33,471 nt of DNA, from assembly GCA_900552915.1 (NCBI GenBank), contig USBS01000008.1:1-33471 (forward strand). Reading direction: 5' to 3'. Below the pieces are notes generated by a model. It worked only from the letters and a program-made list of their open reading frames with translations. It had not been told where the DNA came from and did not search any database. Origin of the DNA: an uncultured Sutterella sp. (GTDB lineage Bacteria > Pseudomonadota > Gammaproteobacteria > Burkholderiales > Burkholderiaceae_F). Numbering within the stretch: position 1 is the first letter of the stretch; the number at the start of each line of letters is the position of its first letter. The translations under genes and the position numbers were made by a program. This document shows, piece after piece, positions 23,691-30,456 of this stretch.

Positions 23691-24433
23691 GCCATGCCTC
23701 CGTTGACGCCGATGACCTGACGGGTGACGTAGGCAGCAGCGTCACTCATTAAGAAGGAGACGACGCCGGCGACTTCTTCGGGGCTGCCCGCGCGACGCAT
23801 CGGGATGTAGGGTAGGGCGTGCTCAAGCACCTCGTCGGTGACCATTTCGGTTTCGATAAGGCCGGGGGCTACGGCATTGACGGTGATCGAGCGGCTTGCA
23901 AGCTCAACGGCAAGCGCCTTGGCCGCTCCGATCAAGCCCGCCTTGGCAGCCGAATAGTTCACCTGGCCGCGATTGCCGATCACGCCCGAAATCGAACTGA
24001 CGACAACGATGCGGCCGGGCTTGCGGCGGCGAACCATCGGCATTACCAGAGGCTGCACAACGTTGTAAAAGCCCGTGAGATCCGTGTCGATCACGCAGTC
24101 CCAATCTTCTGCAGGCATGGCGGCAAATGTGCCGTCGCGGGCAATGCCGGCATTGGCGACGACGCCGTAGTAAGCGCCGTGAGCTTCAATATCGTCGGAA
24201 AGCTTTTTTTGTGCCTCCTCGCGGTCACGAACGTCGAAAGCAAGTGCACGCACTTTGCCTTGTGCTTGTTCTATGAACGACAGGGTTTTAGCGAGTTCGC
24301 TCGAGGGCTTTGAGCCGTGAACGACGACCGTAAAGCCGTCGCGGGCAAGTTGCAGAGCGATTGCGCGGCCGATGCCGCGGGATGCGCCTGTTACGAGAAC
24401 GGAAAGGTCGGAGGAGGTCATCGATAAACTCAC
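23687..24433 (-). CDS. apeQ: 3-ketoacyl-ACP reductase (ApeQ-like, FabG family)
   Basis: A 248-residue short-chain dehydrogenase that reduces the 3-keto intermediate after each condensation. NADPH-binding TGASRGIG (15-22), the NAG motif in VVANAGIARDG, and the catalytic S147, Y160 and K164 are present. The chosen GTG 24433 gives a GTGA overlap with the dehydratase gene; ATG 24421, four codons later, is equally possible and gives a more usual FabG N-terminus. No clear Shine-Dalgarno decides between them. Confidence 0.92.
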   Translation of the reverse strand: MSLSMTSSDLSVLVTGASRGIGRAIALQLARDGFTVVVHGSKPSSELAKTLSFIEQAQGKVRALAFDVRDREEAQKKLSDDIEAHGAYYGVVANAGIARDGTFAAMPAEDWDCVIDTDLTGFYNVVQPLVMPMVRRRKPGRIVVVSSISGVIGNRGQVNYSAAKAGLIGAAKALAVELASRSITVNAVAPGLIETEMVTDEVLEHALPYIPMRRAGSPEEVAGVVSFLMSDAAAYVTRQVIGVNGGMA

Positions 24434-24900
24434 TTTTGGATTGTCTCGCGCACGAATTCGTCAAGATTGCGGGGGCGGTATACGGTCAGTACGGCGGCGG
24501 CAACTTCTGTGTCCTTTTCTAGCACGCGGCATTCGAATTGGCTAGGCAGTGCTTCTTCTCCGAAGAAGATGCAGTGCGCGTCGATGTCGTAGACGTCACC
24601 CGAGAAAATTTTCTTTTTGCTTAACTTGATGTTTCGGGAGCCGAGCAGGAAGCCCACACGCGAGCCGATGCCGGAAAGGCTGTCTCGGATGCCGGCATAG
24701 ACGCCCACTGTCTGGGCCATGAATTCAATAAAAAGGCTGTTGGGGTAACTGCCGTCGGCTTCGTGAAATAAAGCGCATTGCTCGCCCACGGTTACGCGGC
24801 AGCGTGCTGAGGTTTCGTCTGCTGCAACGATAGTGTCCAAAAGCAGCATCGGGGTGCGATGAGGCAGATAGCGGGCCGGATCGGAGGCAAAGGAAATCAT
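24430..24900 (-). CDS. apeP: Hot-dog dehydratase (ApeP-like)
   Basis: A 156-residue FabZ-like hot-dog protein. YLPHRTPMLLLDTI (11-24) is the FabZ-type N-terminal motif, and FIEFMAQTVGVYAG carries the catalytic-type Glu59. The GHFP motif of FabZ is absent; the nearest histidine, H46 in ALFHEADGS, is 13 residues before the Glu. In APE systems ApeP and ApeI form a dehydratase complex. ATGA overlaps link it to the ketosynthase upstream (24897-24900) and to the ketoreductase downstream. Confidence 0.85.
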   Translation of the reverse strand: MISFASDPARYLPHRTPMLLLDTIVAADETSARCRVTVGEQCALFHEADGSYPNSLFIEFMAQTVGVYAGIRDSLSGIGSRVGFLLGSRNIKLSKKKIFSGDVYDIDAHCIFFGEEALPSQFECRVLEKDTEVAAAVLTVYRPRNLDEFVRETIQK

Positions 24901-26081
24901 GATTCAACTCGACTGAATACGGCGCAGGCGTTGGAGCCTCCGAAAGCGAAAGCGTTGGCAGCGATATGGCGCACGGGCCGTCCGAGCGTTCTTTCCTTGA
25001 GGAGGATATCGGCGGGAGCAAGCGCCGGATCCTTAGACGAGATGCCGGCGTTTGGTGCCAGTCGTCCCAAGGGGTTGTCTGTGAGCATGGCCGCGGCAAT
25101 GGCGGCCTGCAAGGCGCCTGCTCCGGCAAGCGTGTGGCCGGAAAGCGCCTTATAAGAGGCGCAGGGCGTAGCGGAGCCGAAAACTTCGAAAACGGCTTTG
25201 GCTTCCATGCTGTCGTTTAAGGGGGTTCCGGTGCCGTGGGCAATGACAAGATCGATATCGGACGGAACAATATCTGCCGCTTCAAGGGCAAGCTGCATGG
25301 CTCGGGCGGCCTGCTGTCCCTCGGGTTCGGGCGCCGACAGGTGGTAGGCATCGGTGGTAAGACCTGCTCCGCTGTAAGAAAAAAGTGCACCTGTTCTTTC
25401 ACGTGTAAGCGCAAAGAGTGCGCCGCCTTCGCCGAGGTTGATGCCCTTTCGTCCTTCGGCAAAAGGCGTGCAGGGCACGTTTGCAACAGCCGAAAGCGCC
25501 GAAAAGCCTGCGTTGGTGAACTGACAAAACCCGTCGCAGCCGCCGGTAATGACGAGATCAGCTAAATCCGAGCAAAGCAGTTCGGCAGCACTTTCAAAAG
25601 CCATTAGGCCGGAGGCGCAGGCATTGCTTACCGTGTAGACAGGTCCGCATGCACCGATTCGGTCGGCAACGAAGCGTGCGGGCTGAAACAAATTGAGTTC
25701 GCGAATATTGAAGTCGGAGGGCAGCTGCCGGGTCTTGGCAAAACGCATCATGCCTTCTTCGATGCGGTGCATGCCCGCCGTACAGGCGCCGAGTACGACG
25801 GCAATTCGGTCGGGATCGACATCGGCAAGAAGCGCATCGAGTTCATGCATTTGCCCAAGGCAAAGCTCAAGCAAGAGTTCGGTGCGAGTAGCGCCCGATT
25901 TGGAAGTAAGTTCGGAAAGGATGCCGCAGTAAAAAGGGGTGGCCGCATCCGGGGCAAGCCCCGTGTGATAGCGCATTCCCGGGATCCGGTCTCCGAACAA
26001 CGTCTGCCTGAGTGCTGTCAAGCCGATACCTGCGGCGGATGCGGTTCCGAGGCTGTGAATGTAGAGAGCGGATCGAGGCAT
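24897..26081 (-). CDS. apeO: Beta-ketoacyl-ACP synthase (ApeO-like)
   Basis: A 394-residue condensing enzyme with Cys155 in SNACASGL, His282 in HGTGTPLND, and Lys311/His316 in YKALSGHTLAGAG. It is the expected catalytic partner of the short ketosynthase-like protein at 20634-21356 for chain elongation. It is the first gene of the operon. ATG 26081 is chosen since the protein then begins just before the first beta strand (ALYIHSLGTASAAG); a TTG 30 nt upstream is possible. No strong Shine-Dalgarno is visible. Confidence 0.9.
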   Translation of the reverse strand: MPRSALYIHSLGTASAAGIGLTALRQTLFGDRIPGMRYHTGLAPDAATPFYCGILSELTSKSGATRTELLLELCLGQMHELDALLADVDPDRIAVVLGACTAGMHRIEEGMMRFAKTRQLPSDFNIRELNLFQPARFVADRIGACGPVYTVSNACASGLMAFESAAELLCSDLADLVITGGCDGFCQFTNAGFSALSAVANVPCTPFAEGRKGINLGEGGALFALTRERTGALFSYSGAGLTTDAYHLSAPEPEGQQAARAMQLALEAADIVPSDIDLVIAHGTGTPLNDSMEAKAVFEVFGSATPCASYKALSGHTLAGAGALQAAIAAAMLTDNPLGRLAPNAGISSKDPALAPADILLKERTLGRPVRHIAANAFAFGGSNACAVFSRVES

Positions 26082-26200
26082 GGCGTGCGTCGTAAGCGAG
26101 AAGTTCGGCAATCCGAAAAGATTGAATACCGCAGAAAAAAGAAGCGGCCGAAGGTGGAAAATCCCGACTGCCGGAGTCTCGGCTTCTTCGAGGAAGAATT

Positions 26201-26206
26201 ATTATA
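26201..26206 (-). promoter_or_regulatory. Possible -10 element of the APE-type operon
   Basis: A perfect TATAAT on the minus strand, about 120 nt upstream of the first ketosynthase, but without a recognisable -35. The leader that would follow includes a GAAGC/GCTTC-flanked structured stretch ending in six T (about 26135-26192). Motif-only evidence. Confidence 0.3.
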
Positions 26207-26273
26207 AGGAGCGCTTGTGGCGTTCGTTTCGGCGAATGCCTGTCCCGCACTTTCTCAGTTGGAAATTGGTTCG

Positions 26274-26693
26274 ATGCAAAGAAGGTTTTTCGTTGCAGCG
26301 GTCTGCGCTGCAGTATCTTTACCGGCCACTACTTTGCTGGCTGCGCCCGTTGCCCCCGTCATCGTCGTTGAGGAAAAAGGACTGGGCGCTTCGGCCGAAC
26401 AGATCCGCACGGCTTTGCAAAAGGCGGCTCACTTGCGCAGCTGGGGGATCACGGTTGATAAGACCGGGAAAATGGAGTTGGTGTACCCCACCAACAAACG
26501 TTCGCTGAAGTATCAGGCGACCGTCGGCGTTACCTACGGTCAGGGCTTCTACAAAATTGAATACGTTAAGAGCCGAGGTCTGAAAGAAAAAATGGGATGC
26601 TACGGCAACGAAGGCGTTGTTTGCGCGCACCGCAACGTCAACCGTTGGATCACCAATCTCGGTAAGGATGTGCGCTGGTTTTTGACTCAGTAA
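26274..26693 (+). CDS. Small exported protein of unknown function
   Basis: A predicted periplasmic protein of 139 residues with a clear signal peptide (MQRRFF, hydrophobic core, cleavage expected after LLAA). The mature part has a WGITVDKTGKMELVYPTNK strand region, a YGQGFYKIEYVKSRGL segment and a C-terminal AHRNVNRWITNLGKDV motif; two cysteines (in GCYGNEGVVCAH) could form a disulfide. I recall an (I/V)HRNxNRWxxNL pattern in other small exported proteins of unknown function, but cannot name a family. An alternative GTG start at 26217 has a strong AAGGAG, but adds 19 residues ahead of the signal peptide. It is divergent from the APE-type operon and 6 nt upstream of threonine synthase. Confidence 0.72.
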   Translation: MQRRFFVAAVCAAVSLPATTLLAAPVAPVIVVEEKGLGASAEQIRTALQKAAHLRSWGITVDKTGKMELVYPTNKRSLKYQATVGVTYGQGFYKIEYVKSRGLKEKMGCYGNEGVVCAHRNVNRWITNLGKDVRWFLTQ

Positions 26694-26699
26694 GACGCT

Positions 26700-27794
26700 A
26701 TGCAATACATCTGCACGAAATGCGGCAAGCGCGTGGATGCCGCGACAATGAGCCCGAAATGCGAATGCGGCGGACTTTTTGAATTGGATTACACGCCGCC
26801 TGCCTGGAATTCGGATCTTATTGACCGATCTGAATGGAGTCTTTTTCGCTACCGGCACTTCCTGGCGGTCGACGGGGAGGCTTGGCGCGGTGTAACCATG
26901 GGTGAGGGTCGCACGCCGATCGTTCGCATGGACGACGATGTGATGCTTAAGATGGACTACATGATGCCGACGCTCTCTTTCAAAGATCGCGGCGCAGCGA
27001 CGCTTGTGGCGCATATGAAAGCGATCGGCGTCAAGAGCTGCGTGCAGGATTCGAGCGGCAATGCGGGAAATGCTGTAGCGGCCTACGCCGCCCGAGCCGG
27101 CATCAAGTGCGAGATTTTTGTGCCCGAGGGGACGAGTCCTTCCAAGATCCGCATGATCGAATCGCACGGCGCAAAGGTCAATGTTGTACCCGGCACGCGC
27201 GATCACTGCGCCGATGTCTGCCGCGCCAAGGTGCGCGACGAGGGTGCGTACTACGCTAACCATGTCTATAACCCCTTCTTCTACGAGGGGATGAAGACCT
27301 ATATCTATGAAACGCTCGAGCAGCTCGGACGCATTCCCGCCAACATCGTTGTGCCGGTTGGAAACGGCACGCTCTATATCGGCGTTGTGAAGGCGCTCGA
27401 ACATCTTCAGAGTTCGGGCGTGATCGACAAATTCCCGCAGATCATTGCGCTGCAAAGCGAGCTGTGCAATCCGCTGTTTGAAGCGGTAAAGAAGGGGCTG
27501 CCGCATCCTGCCGAGGTGCAGCCCAAGCCGACGATGGCCGAGGGCATAGCCATCGGTGTTCCGATGCGCGGCGACGAACTTCTCGAAATGGCCTACCGCC
27601 ACAACATTGCTTTTGTGTGCGCACCGGAAGACAAGATTCTGGAGGCGCGCGCCAAGATCGCCGCCCGAGGCATCTACTGCGAACACACGACGGCAGCCAA
27701 TTACGCGGCCTATCTCGCCTATTGTGAAGAGCACGGCCCCACGCCCGATACGCTTATCACCATGTGCGGAGCGGGCATTAAGTCGGATCACTGA
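26700..27794 (+). CDS. thrC: Threonine synthase (PLP-dependent)
   Basis: Converts O-phosphohomoserine to threonine. The 364-residue product starts with a zinc-ribbon-like Cys pattern (C5, C8, C21, C23), then the fold-type II PLP enzyme: PLP lysine K95 in LSFKDRGA, SSGNAGNAVAAYAA for the cofactor phosphate, and a VPVGNGTLYIG glycine loop. Its length and N-terminal zinc ribbon fit the shorter archaeal/plant-like threonine synthase class better than E. coli ThrC. Related PLP enzymes (threonine or diaminopropionate lyases) are less likely. It follows the small exported protein by 6 nt. Confidence 0.85.
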   Translation: MQYICTKCGKRVDAATMSPKCECGGLFELDYTPPAWNSDLIDRSEWSLFRYRHFLAVDGEAWRGVTMGEGRTPIVRMDDDVMLKMDYMMPTLSFKDRGAATLVAHMKAIGVKSCVQDSSGNAGNAVAAYAARAGIKCEIFVPEGTSPSKIRMIESHGAKVNVVPGTRDHCADVCRAKVRDEGAYYANHVYNPFFYEGMKTYIYETLEQLGRIPANIVVPVGNGTLYIGVVKALEHLQSSGVIDKFPQIIALQSELCNPLFEAVKKGLPHPAEVQPKPTMAEGIAIGVPMRGDELLEMAYRHNIAFVCAPEDKILEARAKIAARGIYCEHTTAANYAAYLAYCEEHGPTPDTLITMCGAGIKSDH

Positions 27795-27932
27795 GTTCGA
27801 GAGCGGGGTATGGTCGGCAAAAACGATTCGTCGGCCTGTATCCGGTGCTCGTAAATCCGGCAAGGAAATTTTTCAAAACCTTGCAGGACGGGCTTTTTCG
27901 CGGTTGCTTGGCTACACTTGCCGAAACAGAGG

Positions 27933-27957
27933 CCCGCGCCATGAGCGCGGGTTATTA
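27933..27957 (+). terminator. Hairpin, possible terminator after threonine synthase
   Basis: CCCGCGC (27933-27939) and GCGCGGG (27945-27951) form a perfect 7-bp GC stem with a 5-nt loop, then TTATTA. The T tract is poor, and the pgi start is only 28 nt further, so it may instead be a leader hairpin of pgi. Confidence 0.45.
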
Positions 27958-27979
27958 CGAATAACGCACAAGAACAACC

Positions 27980-29389
27980 ATGGCTTCCATTTCCAGCAAC
28001 GTTCCGTTTTTACGCGATTCCCTTTCCCGCACTGCATTTTCTGCCTGCGGCTTGACGCTTGATATCGGGCGTCAGCGCATGCAGGAGTCGGATCTGCATG
28101 CGCTGCTCGAGCTTGCTCGTGAAAGGGGGGTGCTCGGCGCCAATGCCGCCATGCGTGAAGGACAGATTGTCAATGCGAGCGAAGGACGTGCAGCGCTGCA
28201 TACTGCTTTGCGCGATCCGGCCGTCGGAGCGCCGTTTCACAAGGAGATTCAGGCTGCTCTCGAGCATATGTGCGCCTTTGCCGACGACATTCGCTCGGGA
28301 CGGCGCCGCGGTTGCAGAGGCGACACGATCACCGACGTGATCAATGTCGGCATCGGCGGCTCCGAAGTGGGGCCGAAGACGGTATACCAAGCCTTGCGCA
28401 CGACGCGCGCGCAGGTTCGCCTGCATTTTCTGGCAGCGGCCGACGGCGTGTCGTTTGACCGCATCGTAGGTGACCTGAATCCCTTTAAGACGCTCGTGAT
28501 CGTTTCTTCCAAAAGTTTTACGACGCGCGAGACGGCCGTCAATGCGGCGGCAATCGACCAGTGGCTTTTGGAAGCGGGAATTTCGGGCGACGATCGTGCA
28601 CGGCACATGGTGGTGGTTTCGGCCAACAAGAATGCCGCTCGCGAGATGAATTTGCCTGAGGAAAACTTTTTCCCGATCTGGGAATGGGTCGGCGGCCGAT
28701 TCTCGGTGTGGTCTGCGATCGGGCTGGCAGACGCCGTGGCGCTCGGTTCCGATACTTTCCGCACGCTTCTGGCCGGTGCGCACGCTATGGACGTGCATGT
28801 GGCGCAAGCTCCGGCAGGCGAAAATCTGCCGCTGCTGCTGGCTCTGATCGCTTACTGGAATTCGACGCGGCTCAATATCGGACAGCACTGCTTCCTGCCC
28901 TATGACGAACGCCTGCGCACGATGGTGATGTGGCTGCAGCAGCTCGAAATGGAAAGCCTCGGGAAGCACGTTGCAGCCGACGGTACGCCCATTGAAGGCG
29001 CAACGGGACAGGCCATCTGGGGCGGACACGGCAACGAGTCGCAGCATTCGTTTTATCAGTGGCTGCGCGAAGGTACGGGTTCGACTTCCATTGATCTGCT
29101 GTGGTGCGAAAAGCCAGGACACCGGCATGCCGATCTGCACCGTGTGCTGATTGCCAACGCAAAGGCTCAGGCCGAAGCGCTGATTACGCGCGAAGAGACC
29201 GGCTGTTTCAACGCGGTATCCACGATCAGTATCGATCAACTTGACGCAGCACGACTGGGGGCGCTGATGGCGCTTTATGAACACAAAACCACGATGCTCG
29301 GCACACTCTACGGCATCAATCCGTTCGATCAACCCGGCGTCGAATTCGGCAAAAAACTCTCGCGCCGCGCCGAGGCAACGGTGCTTTGA
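27980..29389 (+). CDS. pgi: Glucose-6-phosphate isomerase
   Basis: Interconverts glucose 6-phosphate and fructose 6-phosphate in glycolysis and gluconeogenesis. The 469-residue protein shows INVGIGGSEVGP (SIS phosphate-binding region), SKSFTTRET, WVGGRFSVWSAIGL (PGI signature 1), GHGNESQHSFYQWLREG with the catalytic His, and NPFDQPGVEFGKKL near the end (signature 2 and catalytic Lys). It is shorter than E. coli Pgi (549 residues), mainly at both ends, like many betaproteobacterial versions. It has its own terminator downstream. Confidence 0.97.
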   Translation: MASISSNVPFLRDSLSRTAFSACGLTLDIGRQRMQESDLHALLELARERGVLGANAAMREGQIVNASEGRAALHTALRDPAVGAPFHKEIQAALEHMCAFADDIRSGRRRGCRGDTITDVINVGIGGSEVGPKTVYQALRTTRAQVRLHFLAAADGVSFDRIVGDLNPFKTLVIVSSKSFTTRETAVNAAAIDQWLLEAGISGDDRARHMVVVSANKNAAREMNLPEENFFPIWEWVGGRFSVWSAIGLADAVALGSDTFRTLLAGAHAMDVHVAQAPAGENLPLLLALIAYWNSTRLNIGQHCFLPYDERLRTMVMWLQQLEMESLGKHVAADGTPIEGATGQAIWGGHGNESQHSFYQWLREGTGSTSIDLLWCEKPGHRHADLHRVLIANAKAQAEALITREETGCFNAVSTISIDQLDAARLGALMALYEHKTTMLGTLYGINPFDQPGVEFGKKLSRRAEATVL

Positions 29390-29408
29390 GTTAAATCGCA
29401 GTTCAACA

Positions 29409-29445
29409 AGGCGCCTGCAACAGCCGAGGCAGGCGCTTCCTTTTC
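29409..29445 (+). terminator. Rho-independent terminator after pgi
   Basis: GCGCCTGC (29411-29418) and GCAGGCGC (29429-29436) form an 8-bp stem with a 10-nt loop, followed by TTCCTTTT. It lies 20 nt after the pgi stop and just before waaC. Confidence 0.75.
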
Positions 29446-29460
29446 CCGGACCTTTCGGAT

Positions 29461-30433
29461 ATGGCAAAGAAAATCCTCGTCATCAAGTCTTCGTCCATGG
29501 GCGATATCGTGCATGCTCTGCCGGTGGCCTACGACATTAAGAAGCATTTTCCCGATTGCGAACTCAGTTGGGTGGTGGAGGAGAGCTTTACCGATATTCC
29601 GAAGCTTTCGCCTTATATCGACAAACTTGTCGTGACGGCTTTCCGCCGTTGGCGCAAGCACATTTTTTCTTCGTCGGTGCGCGGCGAAGTCCTAGGGGTG
29701 CGCCGTGCATTGTCCGAGGCTCATTACGATCTCGTGATCGATCTTCAGGGCTTGATTCGCCGTCCTGGCGCGCTGGGCCGGTGTCGAGAGCGTAGGGTAC
29801 TCGCGCGAAAACATCAAGGAGCCGCTTGCCGCACGCTTTTACAGCCGTACGCTGCCTGTTTCGAATAAGTTGCCTCCCGTGCTGCGCTACCGCACGATGG
29901 CCGCACAAGCCTTGGGTTATGCGATAGACGAGCACGATCTGCATTACGGACTGCGCGTGATGCCGATGACGCCGACCGGGGTCGAGACGCCGTATGCCGC
30001 TTTGGCGGTCAATACGAGCCGTGAGGAGAAGCTTTGGCCTAAGAGCCGTTGGTCGGAAGTGGCCCGCGAATTGGCCGCCGACGGTGTGATGAGCGTGCTT
30101 TTTTGGGGCAACGATAAGGAGCGACTCTATTGCGAGCAGATTGCCTCGAGCGTTCCCGGCAAGGTAGTCGTTTTGCCCCGACTGAGCCTCAAGGCTCTGG
30201 CCGAAGTTATTGCCGGAGCGAAGTGCCTGCTCGGAGTCGACACGGGACTCACGCACCTCGGAGCGGCTCTGGGGATTCCGTCTGTCGGCATCATCGTCGG
30301 CACGAGTGCTGAGCTTTTTTCACTTGTTTCCGAAAATGTTTGCGCCACCGTGGGTGACAAGGGCGTGGTGCCGCAACCCGAGGAGGTGCTCGCGGCGATG
30401 CATTCGGTTCTGGCGCAGAGCGTCGAGCGCTGA
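29461..30433 (+). pseudogene. waaC: Lipopolysaccharide heptosyltransferase I (WaaC), frameshifted
   Basis: WaaC adds the first L,D-heptose to Kdo in the LPS inner core (family GT9). The first frame (from 29461) gives KILVIKSSSMGDIVHALP, RRWRKHIFSSSVR and DLVIDLQGLIR, then loses homology and stops at 29868. The homology resumes at 29759 in another frame with AVLARWAGVESVGYSRENIK and continues through LAVNTSREEKLWP and GVDTGLTHLGAALGIPSVGI to 30433. The break is after codon 100 (29758-29760). Restoring 5 nt between 29760 and 29761 gives one protein of about 325 residues, the normal size. It could be a genuine mutation or a sequencing/assembly error. It leads the waaC-waaA-thiD group. Confidence 0.9.
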
Positions 30434-30456
30434 ACCGATTTTTCGAGGTTGTAGTG

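Larger units (their letters stand above)
15244..26081 (-). other. Aryl-polyene (APE)-type biosynthetic gene cluster
   Basis: Twelve minus-strand genes in one apparent operon: ketosynthase, dehydratase, ketoreductase, ketosynthase, methyltransferase, short ketosynthase-like protein, PlsC-type acyltransferase, two ACPs, COG4648-type membrane protein, AMP-ligase/dehydratase fusion, glycosyltransferase and LpxL-type acyltransferase. The content and the order apeO-P-Q-R and apeB-C-D-E-F-G-H/I-J match APE clusters of gammaproteobacteria as I recall them. Most junctions are 4-nt overlaps. No thioesterase, ammonia-lyase or DUF3261-type lipoprotein is present; the exporter and LolA-like genes lie at 2881-5754. 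The product is inferred to be a membrane-anchored polyene. Whether its head group is aromatic is not shown by the sequence. Confidence 0.85.

Noticed and set aside
26274..26693. Identification as the DUF3261-type lipoprotein of APE clusters
   Set aside because: The signal peptide has no lipobox cysteine at the cleavage site, and the gene is on the opposite strand from the cluster.
26319..27863. Long minus-strand open frame across thrC (514 codons)
   Set aside because: Shadow of threonine synthase, which has all PLP-enzyme motifs on the plus strand.
28010..29467. Long minus-strand open frame across pgi (485 codons)
   Set aside because: Shadow of pgi, which is unambiguous on the plus strand.
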